From NCBI GenBank assembly GCA_903892415.1, contig CAITIQ010000320.1, forward strand, positions 1 through 51,545: a stretch of DNA of 51,545 nucleotides, read 5' to 3'. The notes under the pieces were generated by a model, which worked only from the letters and a program-made list of their open reading frames with translations, had not been told where the DNA came from and searched no databases. The position numbers and the translations under genes are program-made. This document shows, in pieces, positions 8,341-17,797 of the stretch. How positions within the stretch are numbered: position 1 is the first letter of the stretch; every line of letters starts with the position of its first letter. The DNA is from an uncultured delta proteobacterium. GTDB taxonomy: Bacteria > Myxococcota_A > Polyangia > Polyangiales > Polyangiaceae.

Positions 8341-9249
8341 ATGCGGTCGCGCGTTGCCCAACTATTGCTCGTCGTGCTCGCTGCGAGTTCGGCGGGTTGC
8401 GCGTCCACGGAGCTGCGCGGTGACGCTGCTGCAAGCGAGGTTGTGCGAGGTCACCGCGAGGTCGTCATCTCGGTGACCGAGCCTGATCCGACGGTGTCGA
8501 TGGCCCTCGCCCCGCTCGTGTTTGCTTCGGGCCCAGCGGCCTTGTTCGTGGAGCGAAGCAACGTGCGTTGTCCCGAGGGAATGGCGCTCGTTGCTGACAG
8601 AGTGTGCGTGGATCGCTGGGAGGCAACACTCGCTCGCGTCGTGAACGGCAAGGTCGAGGACTGGTCGCCCTTCTATGCGGTTGATGGTGAAGAGTCGCCG
8701 GGAGCAAGCTTTCCGTTCGTCGCGCTGAGCCGCCCGGGCAAGCAACCGCAGGCGTACATCAGCGGTCGTCAAGCAGAGCTCGCTTGTCGTTCTTCGGGCA
8801 AGCGCCTTTGCACGAGTGATGAGTGGGTTCGGAGTTGCCGTGGGTCCAAGAACACCCAATTCCCTTATGGCCAAGAGCGTCGAGCGAAGGTTTGCAACGA
8901 CGACATTCGGGGGCGTCACCCCGTGATTGAGGCAACCAACGGCGCTGGCATATTCGGTGACAAAGTCTGGCTTGATGGGATGAATCTGCCCCAGATCAAC
9001 CAGCTCCCGGACACGCTTGCGCTAACGGGCTCACGCAAAGAGTGTGTGTCGGAAGAGGGCGTTCACGACCTGGTTGGCAACCTGCATGAGTGGGTAGCTG
9101 ATGCCGACGGCACCTTTCGCGGTGGGTTCTACATGGACACCACGCACAACGGCGACGGCTGCAGCTACAGAACTACCGCGCACGACTTCAACTATCACGA
9201 CTACTCAACTGGCTTTCGTTGCTGCGCCGACGCCGAATCGGTTGAGTAA
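8341..9249 (+). CDS. Lipoprotein with formylglycine-generating-enzyme-like (FGE-sulfatase) domain
   Basis: A 302-residue exported protein. The ATG at 8341 gives MRSRVAQLLLVVLAASSAGC, a good lipoprotein signal; a GTG at 8290 would add 17 residues and is less likely. After about residue 70 the sequence follows the FGE/SUMF1 pattern: CPEGMALVADRVCVDRWEAT, then GKRLCTSDEWVRSCRGS, GVHDLVGNLHEWVAD, FRGGFYMD and the terminal YHDYSTGFRCCADA. Such domains in surface proteins of this group are generally thought to bind or fold rather than oxidise sulfatase cysteine, which is inference. Positioned between two other lipoproteins. Confidence 0.82.
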   Translation: MRSRVAQLLLVVLAASSAGCASTELRGDAAASEVVRGHREVVISVTEPDPTVSMALAPLVFASGPAALFVERSNVRCPEGMALVADRVCVDRWEATLARVVNGKVEDWSPFYAVDGEESPGASFPFVALSRPGKQPQAYISGRQAELACRSSGKRLCTSDEWVRSCRGSKNTQFPYGQERRAKVCNDDIRGRHPVIEATNGAGIFGDKVWLDGMNLPQINQLPDTLALTGSRKECVSEEGVHDLVGNLHEWVADADGTFRGGFYMDTTHNGDGCSYRTTAHDFNYHDYSTGFRCCADAESVE

Positions 9250-9300
9250 TCCGTCGAGTTTCTGCGGGCAGACAACCGGGTTGCTGGATACCTCTCGTTA

Positions 9301-10710
9301 ATGAGAGACTCACGCAAAGCCGTGCGTAGATTCTTGCCGCTCCTTTTCGTACTTTTGTCGTGTAGCGGAAAAAAAGAAGAACCGCCGCCGATCAATCCGC
9401 CGTCGTTACCCGGCAATACATCGTCCAGTGAGATCGGGACGAAGATTGGGAACGGCCGGGTGGTCAACCTGGTTGGTGTCGACGTCTCAAGTGCAACCAA
9501 CTGGACCAGAGTCTACCCGCTTGACCGCCAACGCGTGGTGATGGCCGGGGATGTCGGGGGGGAAGCCTTCGCGCTGGTTTCCAATGATCGCGGGGTCTCG
9601 TGGTCCGCGCAGCAGACGAAGAGTGACGGCATCACGACGTGGTCGGTGGGCGCTGATGGCACGCTGGTCATGGGCATCGCCAAACGGCAGATCCCGAAGA
9701 AAGCGCCGCCTACAGGAACCATCCTGCCGATCGATACGCTGACCTATGTGTTTGCGGCGCCAGGGCAGAAGCTGAGCGCACCGTCACCGCTCTTAGCACC
9801 CGATCCCGAAGGAAAAAAAGAGCTGCCGATGGTTCCGCGCGGCAACGGAATGGCAGCGGTCCTAGGCCCCAGTTTGGCCTCCGTCGTCGTCGAAACGAAG
9901 CCCAAGACCTTCGCGGTCGCGTTCGCGGTTGGACCGAATGAGGACCTGCCACAAATGATCGACCTACCGAAGGACGAGCTCCCGGTGAATGCGTCCTTTG
10001 GTCATCCCCCTGCCCTGCTTACGATGAACGGCAAGCAGCTACTGAAGCGCCCATGGCCGAAGCCAGGAGAGGCTTTGGCGGCGGCCGTGCCGGTCGACAA
10101 GGTCGGCATCACGAAGACGCTTGCGGATGAGTTATCGCAAGGCCCTGAGTGTGAATGGGGCGCGTGGAGCTTCAAGCGGGTGATGCAACGGGACCGCGTT
10201 TTCATCCTTGGCGTCTCCCCCGAAAAGACAGCCTTCTTCGAGGTACCGCAGACCACCGTCAGCAGCTCCCCTTTGACCTGTACGGCCGACCGCATCGCGG
10301 TGGAAGCAATCAACCCTGAGAGGCTCCCCACGATTGTCACTTGCGCGCTCGATGGGACCTGCACCCTGCCCGAGAACCGACCGTTCTTGAAACCGTGGCC
10401 GGAACAGCACGAGCGCAAGTTACACACGTCACTGACGCAGAACGGCGTGATCGCCGTTCAAGGCCTGAAGAACAAGGGGAAGTGGTCGTTGTTCATCTCG
10501 GAATCGGTGGATGGCGGCAAGCTTTTCAATCTGCAGCGCACCGTTGGTGAAGGAGTTGGCAACTCTGAAGACGGCTACGACGTGGGCTCGCTCATCTCGT
10601 TCGGCGATCGCACGGTGATGCTGATCTCTGCCAAGATCAGTAAGACCACGAGACGCAGCTGGTTCGCCCTCGCTTCGGATGACGGCGGCTCAACTTGGTC
10701 GTATCCGTGA
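9301..10710 (+). CDS. Putative lipoprotein with Asp-box (BNR-like) motifs
   Basis: Exported protein of 469 residues of unknown function. The N-terminus RRFLPLLFVLLSC ends in a lipobox (LLSC at about residues 18-21), followed by a Lys/Pro-rich linker. Three Asp-box-like motifs, SNDRGVSW near residue 93, SVDGGKLF near 405 and SDDGGSTW at the very end, suggest a beta-propeller of the kind seen in sialidase-like folds, but no catalytic sialidase residues are evident. The stop overlaps the next gene start by four bases, so the two are probably co-translated. Confidence 0.75.
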   Translation: MRDSRKAVRRFLPLLFVLLSCSGKKEEPPPINPPSLPGNTSSSEIGTKIGNGRVVNLVGVDVSSATNWTRVYPLDRQRVVMAGDVGGEAFALVSNDRGVSWSAQQTKSDGITTWSVGADGTLVMGIAKRQIPKKAPPTGTILPIDTLTYVFAAPGQKLSAPSPLLAPDPEGKKELPMVPRGNGMAAVLGPSLASVVVETKPKTFAVAFAVGPNEDLPQMIDLPKDELPVNASFGHPPALLTMNGKQLLKRPWPKPGEALAAAVPVDKVGITKTLADELSQGPECEWGAWSFKRVMQRDRVFILGVSPEKTAFFEVPQTTVSSSPLTCTADRIAVEAINPERLPTIVTCALDGTCTLPENRPFLKPWPEQHERKLHTSLTQNGVIAVQGLKNKGKWSLFISESVDGGKLFNLQRTVGEGVGNSEDGYDVGSLISFGDRTVMLISAKISKTTRRSWFALASDDGGSTWSYP

Positions 10711-11276
10711 AACAGTCGCACCTCCTCCTGTTTCTCATTTGCAGTGTTTTCGGCTGCGAGAACACGAAAACTTCGGGAACCGGCTCCGCCTCGTCGGCCT
10801 CGGCTGCGCCGACGGTACGCGCCAGCGCGTCCACGTCGACCTCGGCGCCGCCCACCACGCGCAGCGCGAGCCCCGCAACCGCCGTTGAGGCGCCCGCGGT
10901 CGTCGGCGAATGGCGAGGGCCCTTTCAGGCCGAGCTGGCCAAGGTCACGCTCGATCCGGGCGTTGGGGATTCGACCTGGGCCAAAGACAAAGGAACTGCC
11001 GCCGTTGGTAAAGGGCAACTTGAGTTGACGGTGGCAAGCGACGGCAAAGTGCGGGGCAAGCTGTCTGGCGCGCTCGGAGATTTGATCCTGTTCGGGGTAG
11101 CCGAGGGGGGCCTGGTGCACGGAACCTTCAGCGCCGAACAGCCCGAGCCTACGAGCATGAGCGGCACTGTCGAGCTTACGCTCACGGGAGACGCGCTTGG
11201 CGGGGAGCTCAGGGCGTCCTCTGGCGATGCGAAGCTCGTGCGTCGAGCGACCCTCTCACTCAAGCGCGCGAAGTAG
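10707..11276 (+). CDS. Small putative lipoprotein
   Basis: Unrecognised 189-residue protein. The GTG at 10707 overlaps the preceding stop (GTGA), and gives MKQSHLLLFLICSVFGC with lipobox VFGC. Residues 20-60 are a Ser/Ala/Thr/Pro linker; the rest (from VVGEWRGPFQAELA) looks like a small all-beta barrel with repeated beta-strand patterns such as GKVRGKLSG and GTFSAEQ. A TTG twelve bases upstream is also in frame. The gene ends three bases before the convergent HD-GYP gene. Confidence 0.72.
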   Translation: MKQSHLLLFLICSVFGCENTKTSGTGSASSASAAPTVRASASTSTSAPPTTRSASPATAVEAPAVVGEWRGPFQAELAKVTLDPGVGDSTWAKDKGTAAVGKGQLELTVASDGKVRGKLSGALGDLILFGVAEGGLVHGTFSAEQPEPTSMSGTVELTLTGDALGGELRASSGDAKLVRRATLSLKRAK

Positions 11277-11279
11277 GCG

Positions 11280-13241
11280 CTACCCGCGCGACGAGCGCGG
11301 AGACTCCGGCAGCTCCTCCCAAATCCGTGCGCCGATGAAGACCTCGAGCAGGTCGGCGTCGATGTGGTGATCCTTCACCTCGAGCTTCAGGATGTCGAGC
11401 GCCTTCACCAACGGAACCGCCTTCTTGTAGGGGCGATCCGAAGCAGTAAGTGCGTCAAAAATGTCGGTGATGCTCATCATCTTTGACTGCACCGGGATCT
11501 CTTCGGCGCGAAGTCGGTTGGGATAGCCAGTACCGTTCAGCCGCTCGTGATGCGCACCTGCAATTTGCGCCACGCGCCGGAACTGCTTGCCCCAGGGGAT
11601 CTGGCTCAGAAACTCAAACGTGTGCGTCACGTGACTTCGAATCTCGTCGATCTCGGAGGGCGTCAGCGAGCCGCGGGTCACGCTCAGACTCTTGACCTCG
11701 CCCGAGGTCAGCAGCGGGCAACAATCCCCGCGCACGGTGGTGTAGGTTTCGCGAGCGATCGCCTCGATTCTCGCGAAATCACCGCCTTTGAGCACCGTTG
11801 GCTCGTTGGACGCGAGGATGGCGTCGAACGCAGATTCGATCTCTGCGGTTCGAAGTGCGAGTTCCTCATCCAGGAAGGCGATGTCAGGCGGTCCGCCACC
11901 GCGCTCGATGATGTGAAGCTTGCGACGCAGCACATCCGCCTCGGTGCTGCGAATGGCAAAGTCGAAGCGCATGCGAATTGCCTCGAGTTCATGGCCGAAT
12001 AGCTTCTTCGCCTTGACCAACACCTCCTCTCGAACACCGATCTTGCCGAAGTCGTGGAGCAGCGAGGCGTACTCGAGTTCACGTAGATCATCGCGGCTAA
12101 AGCGCAACCCTGAGTAGGGGCCGCGATCCACGCGCTCCACGGCTCGAGCCAGCCCCACCGTCAGATCCGCCACACGACGAGAGTGACCGCTGGTGGTTGG
12201 ATCCCGCTGTTCGATCGCCTCGACGCTAGCTCGTACAAAACCCTCGAGCATGCGGTTGATTTCGGCGTAGAGGATGGCGTTCTCGAGCGCGATCCCAGCT
12301 TGCGAAGCCAGGGTCATCAGCAGCTCCTCACTTCGCTCATCGAACGACAAAACCTGGCTATCCACGTCTGCCGGCGAAAGCAGCTTGCGCTCGACGTCTC
12401 GCTTCTTGTTGATGAGCTGGATCACGCCGATCACGTCACCGGCCCGTGAGAGCAACGGTGCGCAGAGCATGCTCTTGGTGCGATATCCGATCTTGGCGTC
12501 GAAGCTCGGATCGAACGAGTAAGGCGACTTGGGCGGCAAGTCGTAGACGTCGGCGATATTGAGGCTCGAGCGATGCAGCGCGACGTAGCCCGACATACTG
12601 CGCGCACTCACAGGAACGCTGAACTCCCGCCAATCGAAGAGCACAGACTCGTTTTGGGTGAGCTTGAAGCGCAACGAGCGCCGTAGCGGATCTGGGTCGT
12701 CGCCCTCGACGACGTAGAGACTGCCTGCGTCCGCCCCGGTTATGAAGCGGCTCTTCTCGAGAATCAGCCCAAGCAGCTTGTCGATCTCCCGCTCGGTCGA
12801 GATGGCACGCGCAATCTCGATCAGCTCGCCGAGCTCGTAACGATAGCGACTCAGCCAGCGACCACGATTTTCGGCGCGTAGACGCGCGTCAATCAACTCG
12901 AAGGCGCCAGCCACCGCAACGAAGAGTTCGTCGCTCGAGGGCTCACGATCGAGCAAAGAAGCGACGCCGCGCTCGACGGCTCCTGCGAGATCAGGGTCAT
13001 TGGGCTTCCCAAACAGCAGCAAGGCGGCCGTACCGTCTGCGAGCTTGGCAGCGAAGGGCCGCAGCAGTTTGCGGTGAAAATCCCAAAGTTCACCCGGACC
13101 GAGGATCACCACCGAGTTGTCGCGCCGAACCCCAATCAGCAGAGGGTGCGGACGAACAATCACGCGGGTGGAAAGGCGCGGATCGGCGCGCAGCTGCTCG
13201 AACAGCGCATCGACACGTTGCAGCGGCTGGGTTCGGCTCAA
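11280..13241 (-). CDS. GAF-domain HD-GYP phosphodiesterase-like protein with an insertion in the catalytic domain
   Basis: Cytoplasmic signalling protein of 653 residues, probably acting on cyclic di-GMP or a related cyclic dinucleotide. After an N-terminal receiver-sized region (about 1-130) comes a GAF domain (about 145-325, with MLCAPLLSRAGDVIGVIQLINKK) and then HD-GYP: HSRRVADL, the metal motif LLHDFGKIG, and GAHHERLNGTGYP. About 130 residues separate HDFGK from the next conserved helix (LTPSEIDEIRSHVTHTFEFL), where canonical enzymes have about 20. TTG at 13241 is preferred over TTG at 13256 because AGGA lies six bases upstream. No membrane segment is visible. Confidence 0.85.
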   Translation of the reverse strand: MSRTQPLQRVDALFEQLRADPRLSTRVIVRPHPLLIGVRRDNSVVILGPGELWDFHRKLLRPFAAKLADGTAALLLFGKPNDPDLAGAVERGVASLLDREPSSDELFVAVAGAFELIDARLRAENRGRWLSRYRYELGELIEIARAISTEREIDKLLGLILEKSRFITGADAGSLYVVEGDDPDPLRRSLRFKLTQNESVLFDWREFSVPVSARSMSGYVALHRSSLNIADVYDLPPKSPYSFDPSFDAKIGYRTKSMLCAPLLSRAGDVIGVIQLINKKRDVERKLLSPADVDSQVLSFDERSEELLMTLASQAGIALENAILYAEINRMLEGFVRASVEAIEQRDPTTSGHSRRVADLTVGLARAVERVDRGPYSGLRFSRDDLRELEYASLLHDFGKIGVREEVLVKAKKLFGHELEAIRMRFDFAIRSTEADVLRRKLHIIERGGGPPDIAFLDEELALRTAEIESAFDAILASNEPTVLKGGDFARIEAIARETYTTVRGDCCPLLTSGEVKSLSVTRGSLTPSEIDEIRSHVTHTFEFLSQIPWGKQFRRVAQIAGAHHERLNGTGYPNRLRAEEIPVQSKMMSITDIFDALTASDRPYKKAVPLVKALDILKLEVKDHHIDADLLEVFIGARIWEELPESPRSSRG

Positions 13242-13484
13242 GTGGTTTCCTGGCAATTTAGTCGGACCCTACCGTCCATGTCGAACAGCATAACCCGCCG
13301 CTGGCAAAGCTTCGCAAAGCAACGCGACGGCTGGAACCAGTAGTTGCTCGGAAACTCTCGCTTGACGATGAAAGCGCTGGGTGCGAGCGTCGCTACCGAA
13401 CCAAGACGAAGTTGCCAGTTCCCTCGCTTCCGGCGTCGGGCACGAGAGTCTAGGCAATTCCCACACCCGCGAGCGCACGAGACA

Positions 13485-15203
13485 ATGAGGGCACAAGTTG
13501 TTGTTCGATTCGCCAGGCAGACCTCGCGAATTCTGCCGGTGATCTCGTCGCTGACCTGGGCGGGGCTGGCGACCGCACAGCCGGCACAGGACGTCCCGCA
13601 GCTGCCCGAGCCGGCTCCGAGTGAGCGAAAGCCCGAGCCGGCTCCCGCAGAAGGCTCGAGCGCGCTCAGCGTGCCGGAAACCCCGCCCGGCCCGACGGTA
13701 CAGACGGCGAGCCCTACCGTGGTTCCACCACCCTTGCCGCGGACGTTTCCCGATGAAGCCTCGCTAGCGCTTCGCGATCCGAGCACAGGGGAAGCAGTAG
13801 CTGGTTGGCACAACTTCTTCTTTGTCCGCGACCCCGACGGCAACTTCCGCATCTCGCCCACGGGAGATGTTCAGCTCGACTTCCATGCCTGGGCTGGCAC
13901 TGGCGTGAATGGTGATTCGCCGGTGAACGGCGGTGCGGGGCTTCATCCTCGCTTCTTTGTGCGTCGCTTTCGTGTGGGGATGCACGGAGAGTTCCTCAAG
14001 CGCTGGTCGTTCTTGGGCACCTTCGATCTTAGCCTCGGCGTATCGAATGGCTCGGTTGAGGAGCAGTCCACCGCACAACCGAGCGCAGAACCTGGCAATG
14101 GCCGCTTTCGGCCGACCCAAGCACTCGACGCGCCGACGGGCCTCCGGGACCTGTGGGTCAACTACTCGCTGTGCCCGTGTTTGAACCTGCAACTCGGTCA
14201 ATTTCAGCCGCCGGTTACGCTCGAGAACCGGACAGCCGATGGCTCCACCCCGCTGATGGAACGCAGCCTCGCGACCCGCTCGTTCGTGGTGCCAGGCCAA
14301 CGCGAGACCGGCCTGCAGCTGTGGGGCGATCTCGGGGACGACATGTTCAGCTACGAAATCGCCGTGCTTGGTGGGGACGGCCAGAATCGCGCGACGGTCG
14401 ACTCATACCCTGACGTCGCAGGTCGCTTTCTCGTCGCACCTTTCAAGAGCAGCAAGCTTGCGAAAGACATCCGCTTTGGCGTGTCGGGCCGCCACGGGGA
14501 ACGTGACCAAGCAGCGGTGGCGTACGACGTCTTTCCCTTCATGTCGGGACAGGGCTTTGCGCTTTGGGACTCGAGCTACCAGGACAGCGCAGGCAACCGC
14601 GTTCACATCATCCCGTCGGGAGCGCAGAACACGATCGGTGGGGAGGCCTACGTTCCGGTTGGTCCCGTCGATATCGTCGCTCAAGCCTACTACAACGCCT
14701 ACAACACGCGCGAGGCGCTCGCGGGCTTCCAACTGACCAACACCGAACGGCTGGGCACGTTGTCGGGCCTTGGCCTCACCTCATGGGTCACTTGGTGGGC
14801 GTTTGGGGATGAGCGCGTTGGGTCACCTGCAGGGCGCTTGAAGCCTAACAAACTCAACTTGAAGAAGAAGGCGGAGCTCAAGCGAGGGCTCGAGCTCTCG
14901 GCGCTGTTCTCAGCGATCGTCGCCTCCTACGACGGCAACTCGCGCGGTGGCGCCGACGATGCCGAGACGCCCGGCTCGCTCGGAAATCCGGCCACGTCGA
15001 TCAACGTCTATCAAGCCGCAGCGAGCGTGAGCTATTGGCACACGCGCGGAGTGCGCATCGCCTTCAATTACTCTGCGTACCTAACTCCCGGCAGCGGAAG
15101 CGACGACAATCTGTCGCGCGTTCCGGGCAATCTTTCGGCGACGCCCGATAACGGGGCGAACTTGCTCCACGAGTTCGGCTCGCGCCTGCAGCTCGCGTAC
15201 TGA
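13485..15203 (+). CDS. OprP/OprO-like phosphate-selective porin
   Basis: Outer-membrane protein of 572 residues. The ATG at 13485 gives a signal peptide ending near GLATAQPAQD; residues 30-110 are a Pro/Ala/Glu-rich periplasmic linker. The barrel region has the family hallmarks FHPRFFVRRFRVGMHGEFLKRWSF-like strands (LHPRFFVRRFRVGMHG), LRDLWVNYSLCPCLNLQLGQ, and QPPVTLENRTADGSTPLMER, matching the phosphate-selective porin family. It ends in a terminal aromatic after a beta strand (SRLQLAY), as outer-membrane barrels do. Substrate specificity cannot be read from sequence. It is divergent from the HD-GYP gene. Confidence 0.85.
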   Translation: MRAQVVVRFARQTSRILPVISSLTWAGLATAQPAQDVPQLPEPAPSERKPEPAPAEGSSALSVPETPPGPTVQTASPTVVPPPLPRTFPDEASLALRDPSTGEAVAGWHNFFFVRDPDGNFRISPTGDVQLDFHAWAGTGVNGDSPVNGGAGLHPRFFVRRFRVGMHGEFLKRWSFLGTFDLSLGVSNGSVEEQSTAQPSAEPGNGRFRPTQALDAPTGLRDLWVNYSLCPCLNLQLGQFQPPVTLENRTADGSTPLMERSLATRSFVVPGQRETGLQLWGDLGDDMFSYEIAVLGGDGQNRATVDSYPDVAGRFLVAPFKSSKLAKDIRFGVSGRHGERDQAAVAYDVFPFMSGQGFALWDSSYQDSAGNRVHIIPSGAQNTIGGEAYVPVGPVDIVAQAYYNAYNTREALAGFQLTNTERLGTLSGLGLTSWVTWWAFGDERVGSPAGRLKPNKLNLKKKAELKRGLELSALFSAIVASYDGNSRGGADDAETPGSLGNPATSINVYQAAASVSYWHTRGVRIAFNYSAYLTPGSGSDDNLSRVPGNLSATPDNGANLLHEFGSRLQLAY

Positions 15204-15264
15204 GAGCCGGCGTTCAGAGCGCGGGAACTTGGCCCCACGCTGAGGGCCTTGCTACGCGCCACCC

Positions 15265-16542
15265 ATGCGTCCGTGGGTGGCAGCCGCCGTGTCTCTGGGA
15301 ATCGTGGGTGTCACGCTTCCGTTTGTCCGCGACGAGATTCCCGGTCTGGACCTCAACCTGGCGAAGCTGGCCTTTGGCAAAGAGGAAGCGCCCCAGGGAA
15401 CGGTGTTGCGCGAGGTCACGCCGAGCCCGCTGCATCAAGTGGATCTCGGTCGCATCGACGTTCGAGGCGAGACCGCTACGGCGCCTGCGTTTGGTGGTCG
15501 CACAGCCGAGCTAACCGTGGTTCCCGCGTATCAGCGAGCCGCCAACCGTGTGTTACGCGAAGGCGCCGTTGCCGAGGGCGCGATCGTCATGACCGACGTC
15601 AAGACCGGCAAGGTCCTGGTCTGGGCCAATTACTCCGAAGAGGCGCCGCTCCGTGATCTCGCGCGGGAGTCGTTCGCGCCGGCCGCCAGTATCTTCAAGA
15701 TCGTCACCGGCGCAGGGCTTATCGAGAGCGGCGTCAAACCGAACACGCGCGAGTGCTACCGCGGTGGCAAGAGCCGCATCGACGACGGCGATCTGATTCG
15801 CGACGAGCAGCGAGACAAGTGGTGTGCCACCGCGAGCGAAGCGATGGGCCGTTCGCTCAACGTCGTATTCGCGCGGCTGGCCAACGACCACCTCGAGAAA
15901 GACGAGCTCGAGAGCGTCGCCAAGCGCCTTGGCTGGGACCGTCCGATTCCCTTCGATGTTCCCGTCGAGAACAGCCGCACCAGCTTCCCCGACGAGCCCA
16001 ACGAGCTTGCGAAGGCCGCGGCTGGCTTCTGGCACTCCACGCTCTCGCCGTTTCAGGGCGCCAACCTGGCTACCACCATCGCCAACGGCGGTGAGATGAA
16101 GCAACTGCGGATCGTCTCACGCGTGTTCGACGACCAAGGCGACATCTACCTCAGCCCAACGGAACCCTTCGTGCTCGGACGTTCGATCAATGAATCGACC
16201 GCTGATGCGGTGCGCGTGATGATGGAGTCCACGGTCGAGGGCGGAACCAGCTTTCAGACCTTTCACGATCATCGGCACAAGCCTTACCTCCCGAACATTC
16301 GCGTGGCCGGTAAGACCGGGACGCTCGAGGGCAAGGGCTACCTCTTCACCTGGTGGGTCGGTTTTGCACCGGCTGATGCTCCAGAGGTCGCGCTCAGCGT
16401 ACTCGTCGCCAACCGCGGCGATTGGAAGGTCAAAGGCACCGGCGTGGCCTCCGACATGTTGCGCGTCTACTTCGCCGACAAAGGCCGCAAGGGCGTGACC
16501 GACCCGACCGGCACGCTCAGCAAGAAGCCGCGCACTGAGTGA
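15265..16542 (+). CDS. Penicillin-binding transpeptidase-domain protein
   Basis: Membrane-anchored periplasmic protein of 425 residues with an N-terminal uncleaved anchor (VAAAVSLGIVGVTLPF). The three active-site motifs of penicillin-binding transpeptidases are intact: SIFK at 142-145 (serine nucleophile), SLN at 197-199, and KTG at 350-352 within VAGKTGTLEGKGY. There is no glycosyltransferase or dimerisation domain, so it resembles a short PbpA/FtsI-like or class-D-like transpeptidase rather than a full class A or B enzyme. The only 61-base gap after the porin gene suggests possible co-transcription. Confidence 0.85.
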   Translation: MRPWVAAAVSLGIVGVTLPFVRDEIPGLDLNLAKLAFGKEEAPQGTVLREVTPSPLHQVDLGRIDVRGETATAPAFGGRTAELTVVPAYQRAANRVLREGAVAEGAIVMTDVKTGKVLVWANYSEEAPLRDLARESFAPAASIFKIVTGAGLIESGVKPNTRECYRGGKSRIDDGDLIRDEQRDKWCATASEAMGRSLNVVFARLANDHLEKDELESVAKRLGWDRPIPFDVPVENSRTSFPDEPNELAKAAAGFWHSTLSPFQGANLATTIANGGEMKQLRIVSRVFDDQGDIYLSPTEPFVLGRSINESTADAVRVMMESTVEGGTSFQTFHDHRHKPYLPNIRVAGKTGTLEGKGYLFTWWVGFAPADAPEVALSVLVANRGDWKVKGTGVASDMLRVYFADKGRKGVTDPTGTLSKKPRTE

Positions 16543-16547
16543 GCGGG

Positions 16548-17141
16548 TCAGCGGGAACGCGTGACGTCGCGAGCCTCGAAGCAGGTTCTGCAACGGGCCT
16601 CGTAGCTCTCACTCCCACCGACGAGGACGGTGCCACGATCTTCGATCAAGCGCTGGGAGCGTGACGCCTCGCCCCCGCATACCGTGCACACAGCATGCAC
16701 CTTCGTGACGTCCTCGGCGATGGCCATGAGCTCGGGCATCGGGTGGAACGGGCGCCCGAGGTAGTCCTGGTCCAAGCCAGCGACAATCACGCGGACGCCC
16801 TGATCGGCGAGCCGCTGCACGACGTCCACGATACCGCGGTCAAAGAACTGCGCCTCGTCTACGGCCACGACCTGCGTCTCCTCGAGCACCCGGGCAGCTA
16901 GGCTTTCACTATTGGCCACGGCCACCGCTGAAAGCACCTTCGACGAGCCTTCTTCTGCGGCTGCGTGACTCACGATCTTCTCGGCGTCGTAGCGGTCGTC
17001 GATACGAGGTTTGAAGGCCTGCACTGTTTGCTTAGCAAAGCGGGCTCGCTTGACGCGCCGAATCAACTCCTCGGTCTTGCCGCTGAACATCGACCCAGTA
17101 ATGACTTCGACGGATCCCAGAGGGAGGCCCCGCGGTTTCAT
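16548..17141 (-). CDS. tdk: Thymidine kinase (type II)
   Basis: Cytosolic salvage enzyme that phosphorylates thymidine with ATP. The 197-residue product has Walker [15 protein letters not shown] at about residue 16, RIDDRY, the Walker [12 protein letters not shown], the lasso-region [18 protein letters not shown], and two Cys pairs (CTVC and CRTC) for the structural zinc. All key residues are present. ATG at 17141 is used; a TTG at 17177 could add 12 residues. The gene converges on the transpeptidase gene with a 5-base gap. Confidence 0.95.
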   Translation of the reverse strand: MKPRGLPLGSVEVITGSMFSGKTEELIRRVKRARFAKQTVQAFKPRIDDRYDAEKIVSHAAAEEGSSKVLSAVAVANSESLAARVLEETQVVAVDEAQFFDRGIVDVVQRLADQGVRVIVAGLDQDYLGRPFHPMPELMAIAEDVTKVHAVCTVCGGEASRSQRLIEDRGTVLVGGSESYEARCRTCFEARDVTRSR

Positions 17142-17376
17142 GGCCGCTACACCATTCGCCTTGCGCTGCCGCGGCAAGCGGATTCCACCAGTGCAACGAA
17201 CAGAAAGTGGACCGGCTGGTGGACGAAGCGGAATCTCCCAAAGGACCGAAGTGGACAGCCACGAAGCTCCAGAGGCTTAAGGAACGCAGATTTGTACCGA
17301 CCCTGCCGGCTCGGGGTTCAGCGGAGAAAAACGCGAGAGGAGAGACCACGCGGCTCGGCTGTGCTAGCTTGGCACT

Positions 17377-17634
17377 GTGCAGGTGGTTTTGCGCAAACTC
17401 GGAAAGGGGTCGAGAGCCGTCGTCGGTCGTCTCGTCCGAGCACCACGCAAGGGGTCCGTCGTGGTGATCGAGTTCTCCGACGGCATGCACGAATACGTGA
17501 CGACGCCGGTCAAGCGAGTGCTCCGTTTAGCGGGCCGTGAGGTCTTTTACATCGAGACCGTCAACTCACGTTATCGCCTCGAGGTACGCGGCAAGGAAGT
17601 CGCGCTCGAGGGTGCCGCTGGCGAAGGCCGCTAG
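17377..17634 (+). CDS. Small basic protein of unknown function
   Basis: An 85-residue frame starting with GTG, encoding a predicted beta-rich basic protein: VVLRKLGKGSRAVVGRLVRA, then VVVIEFSDGMHEYVTTPVKR and VFYIETVNSRYRLEVRG. The alternating hydrophobic pattern and the codon usage, with G or C in nearly every third position, argue that it is real. The last third resembles the small SH3-like beta sheets of DNA- or RNA-binding proteins, but no family is recognised. No convincing ribosome binding site precedes the GTG. Confidence 0.55.
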   Translation: MQVVLRKLGKGSRAVVGRLVRAPRKGSVVVIEFSDGMHEYVTTPVKRVLRLAGREVFYIETVNSRYRLEVRGKEVALEGAAGEGR

Positions 17635-17797
17635 TTCGCGCCTGCGCCGCTGTTGCGCGCTTTAGTGAAAGTCGACTCTCCCGCTCGTCGTTCAGAACGA
17701 GGCAATGTTCTTGCTCTCGCCGCTCTCCCGTGGGAAGTCCTCCGGCCCTGCGAGGTCCAACCTCGCGGTTGGCAGAACCCCACCAAAGGAACTCGTG

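Noticed and set aside
9301..10710. Sialidase
   Set aside because: Only Asp-box-like motifs are seen; the catalytic Arg triad and Tyr/Glu pair cannot be identified.
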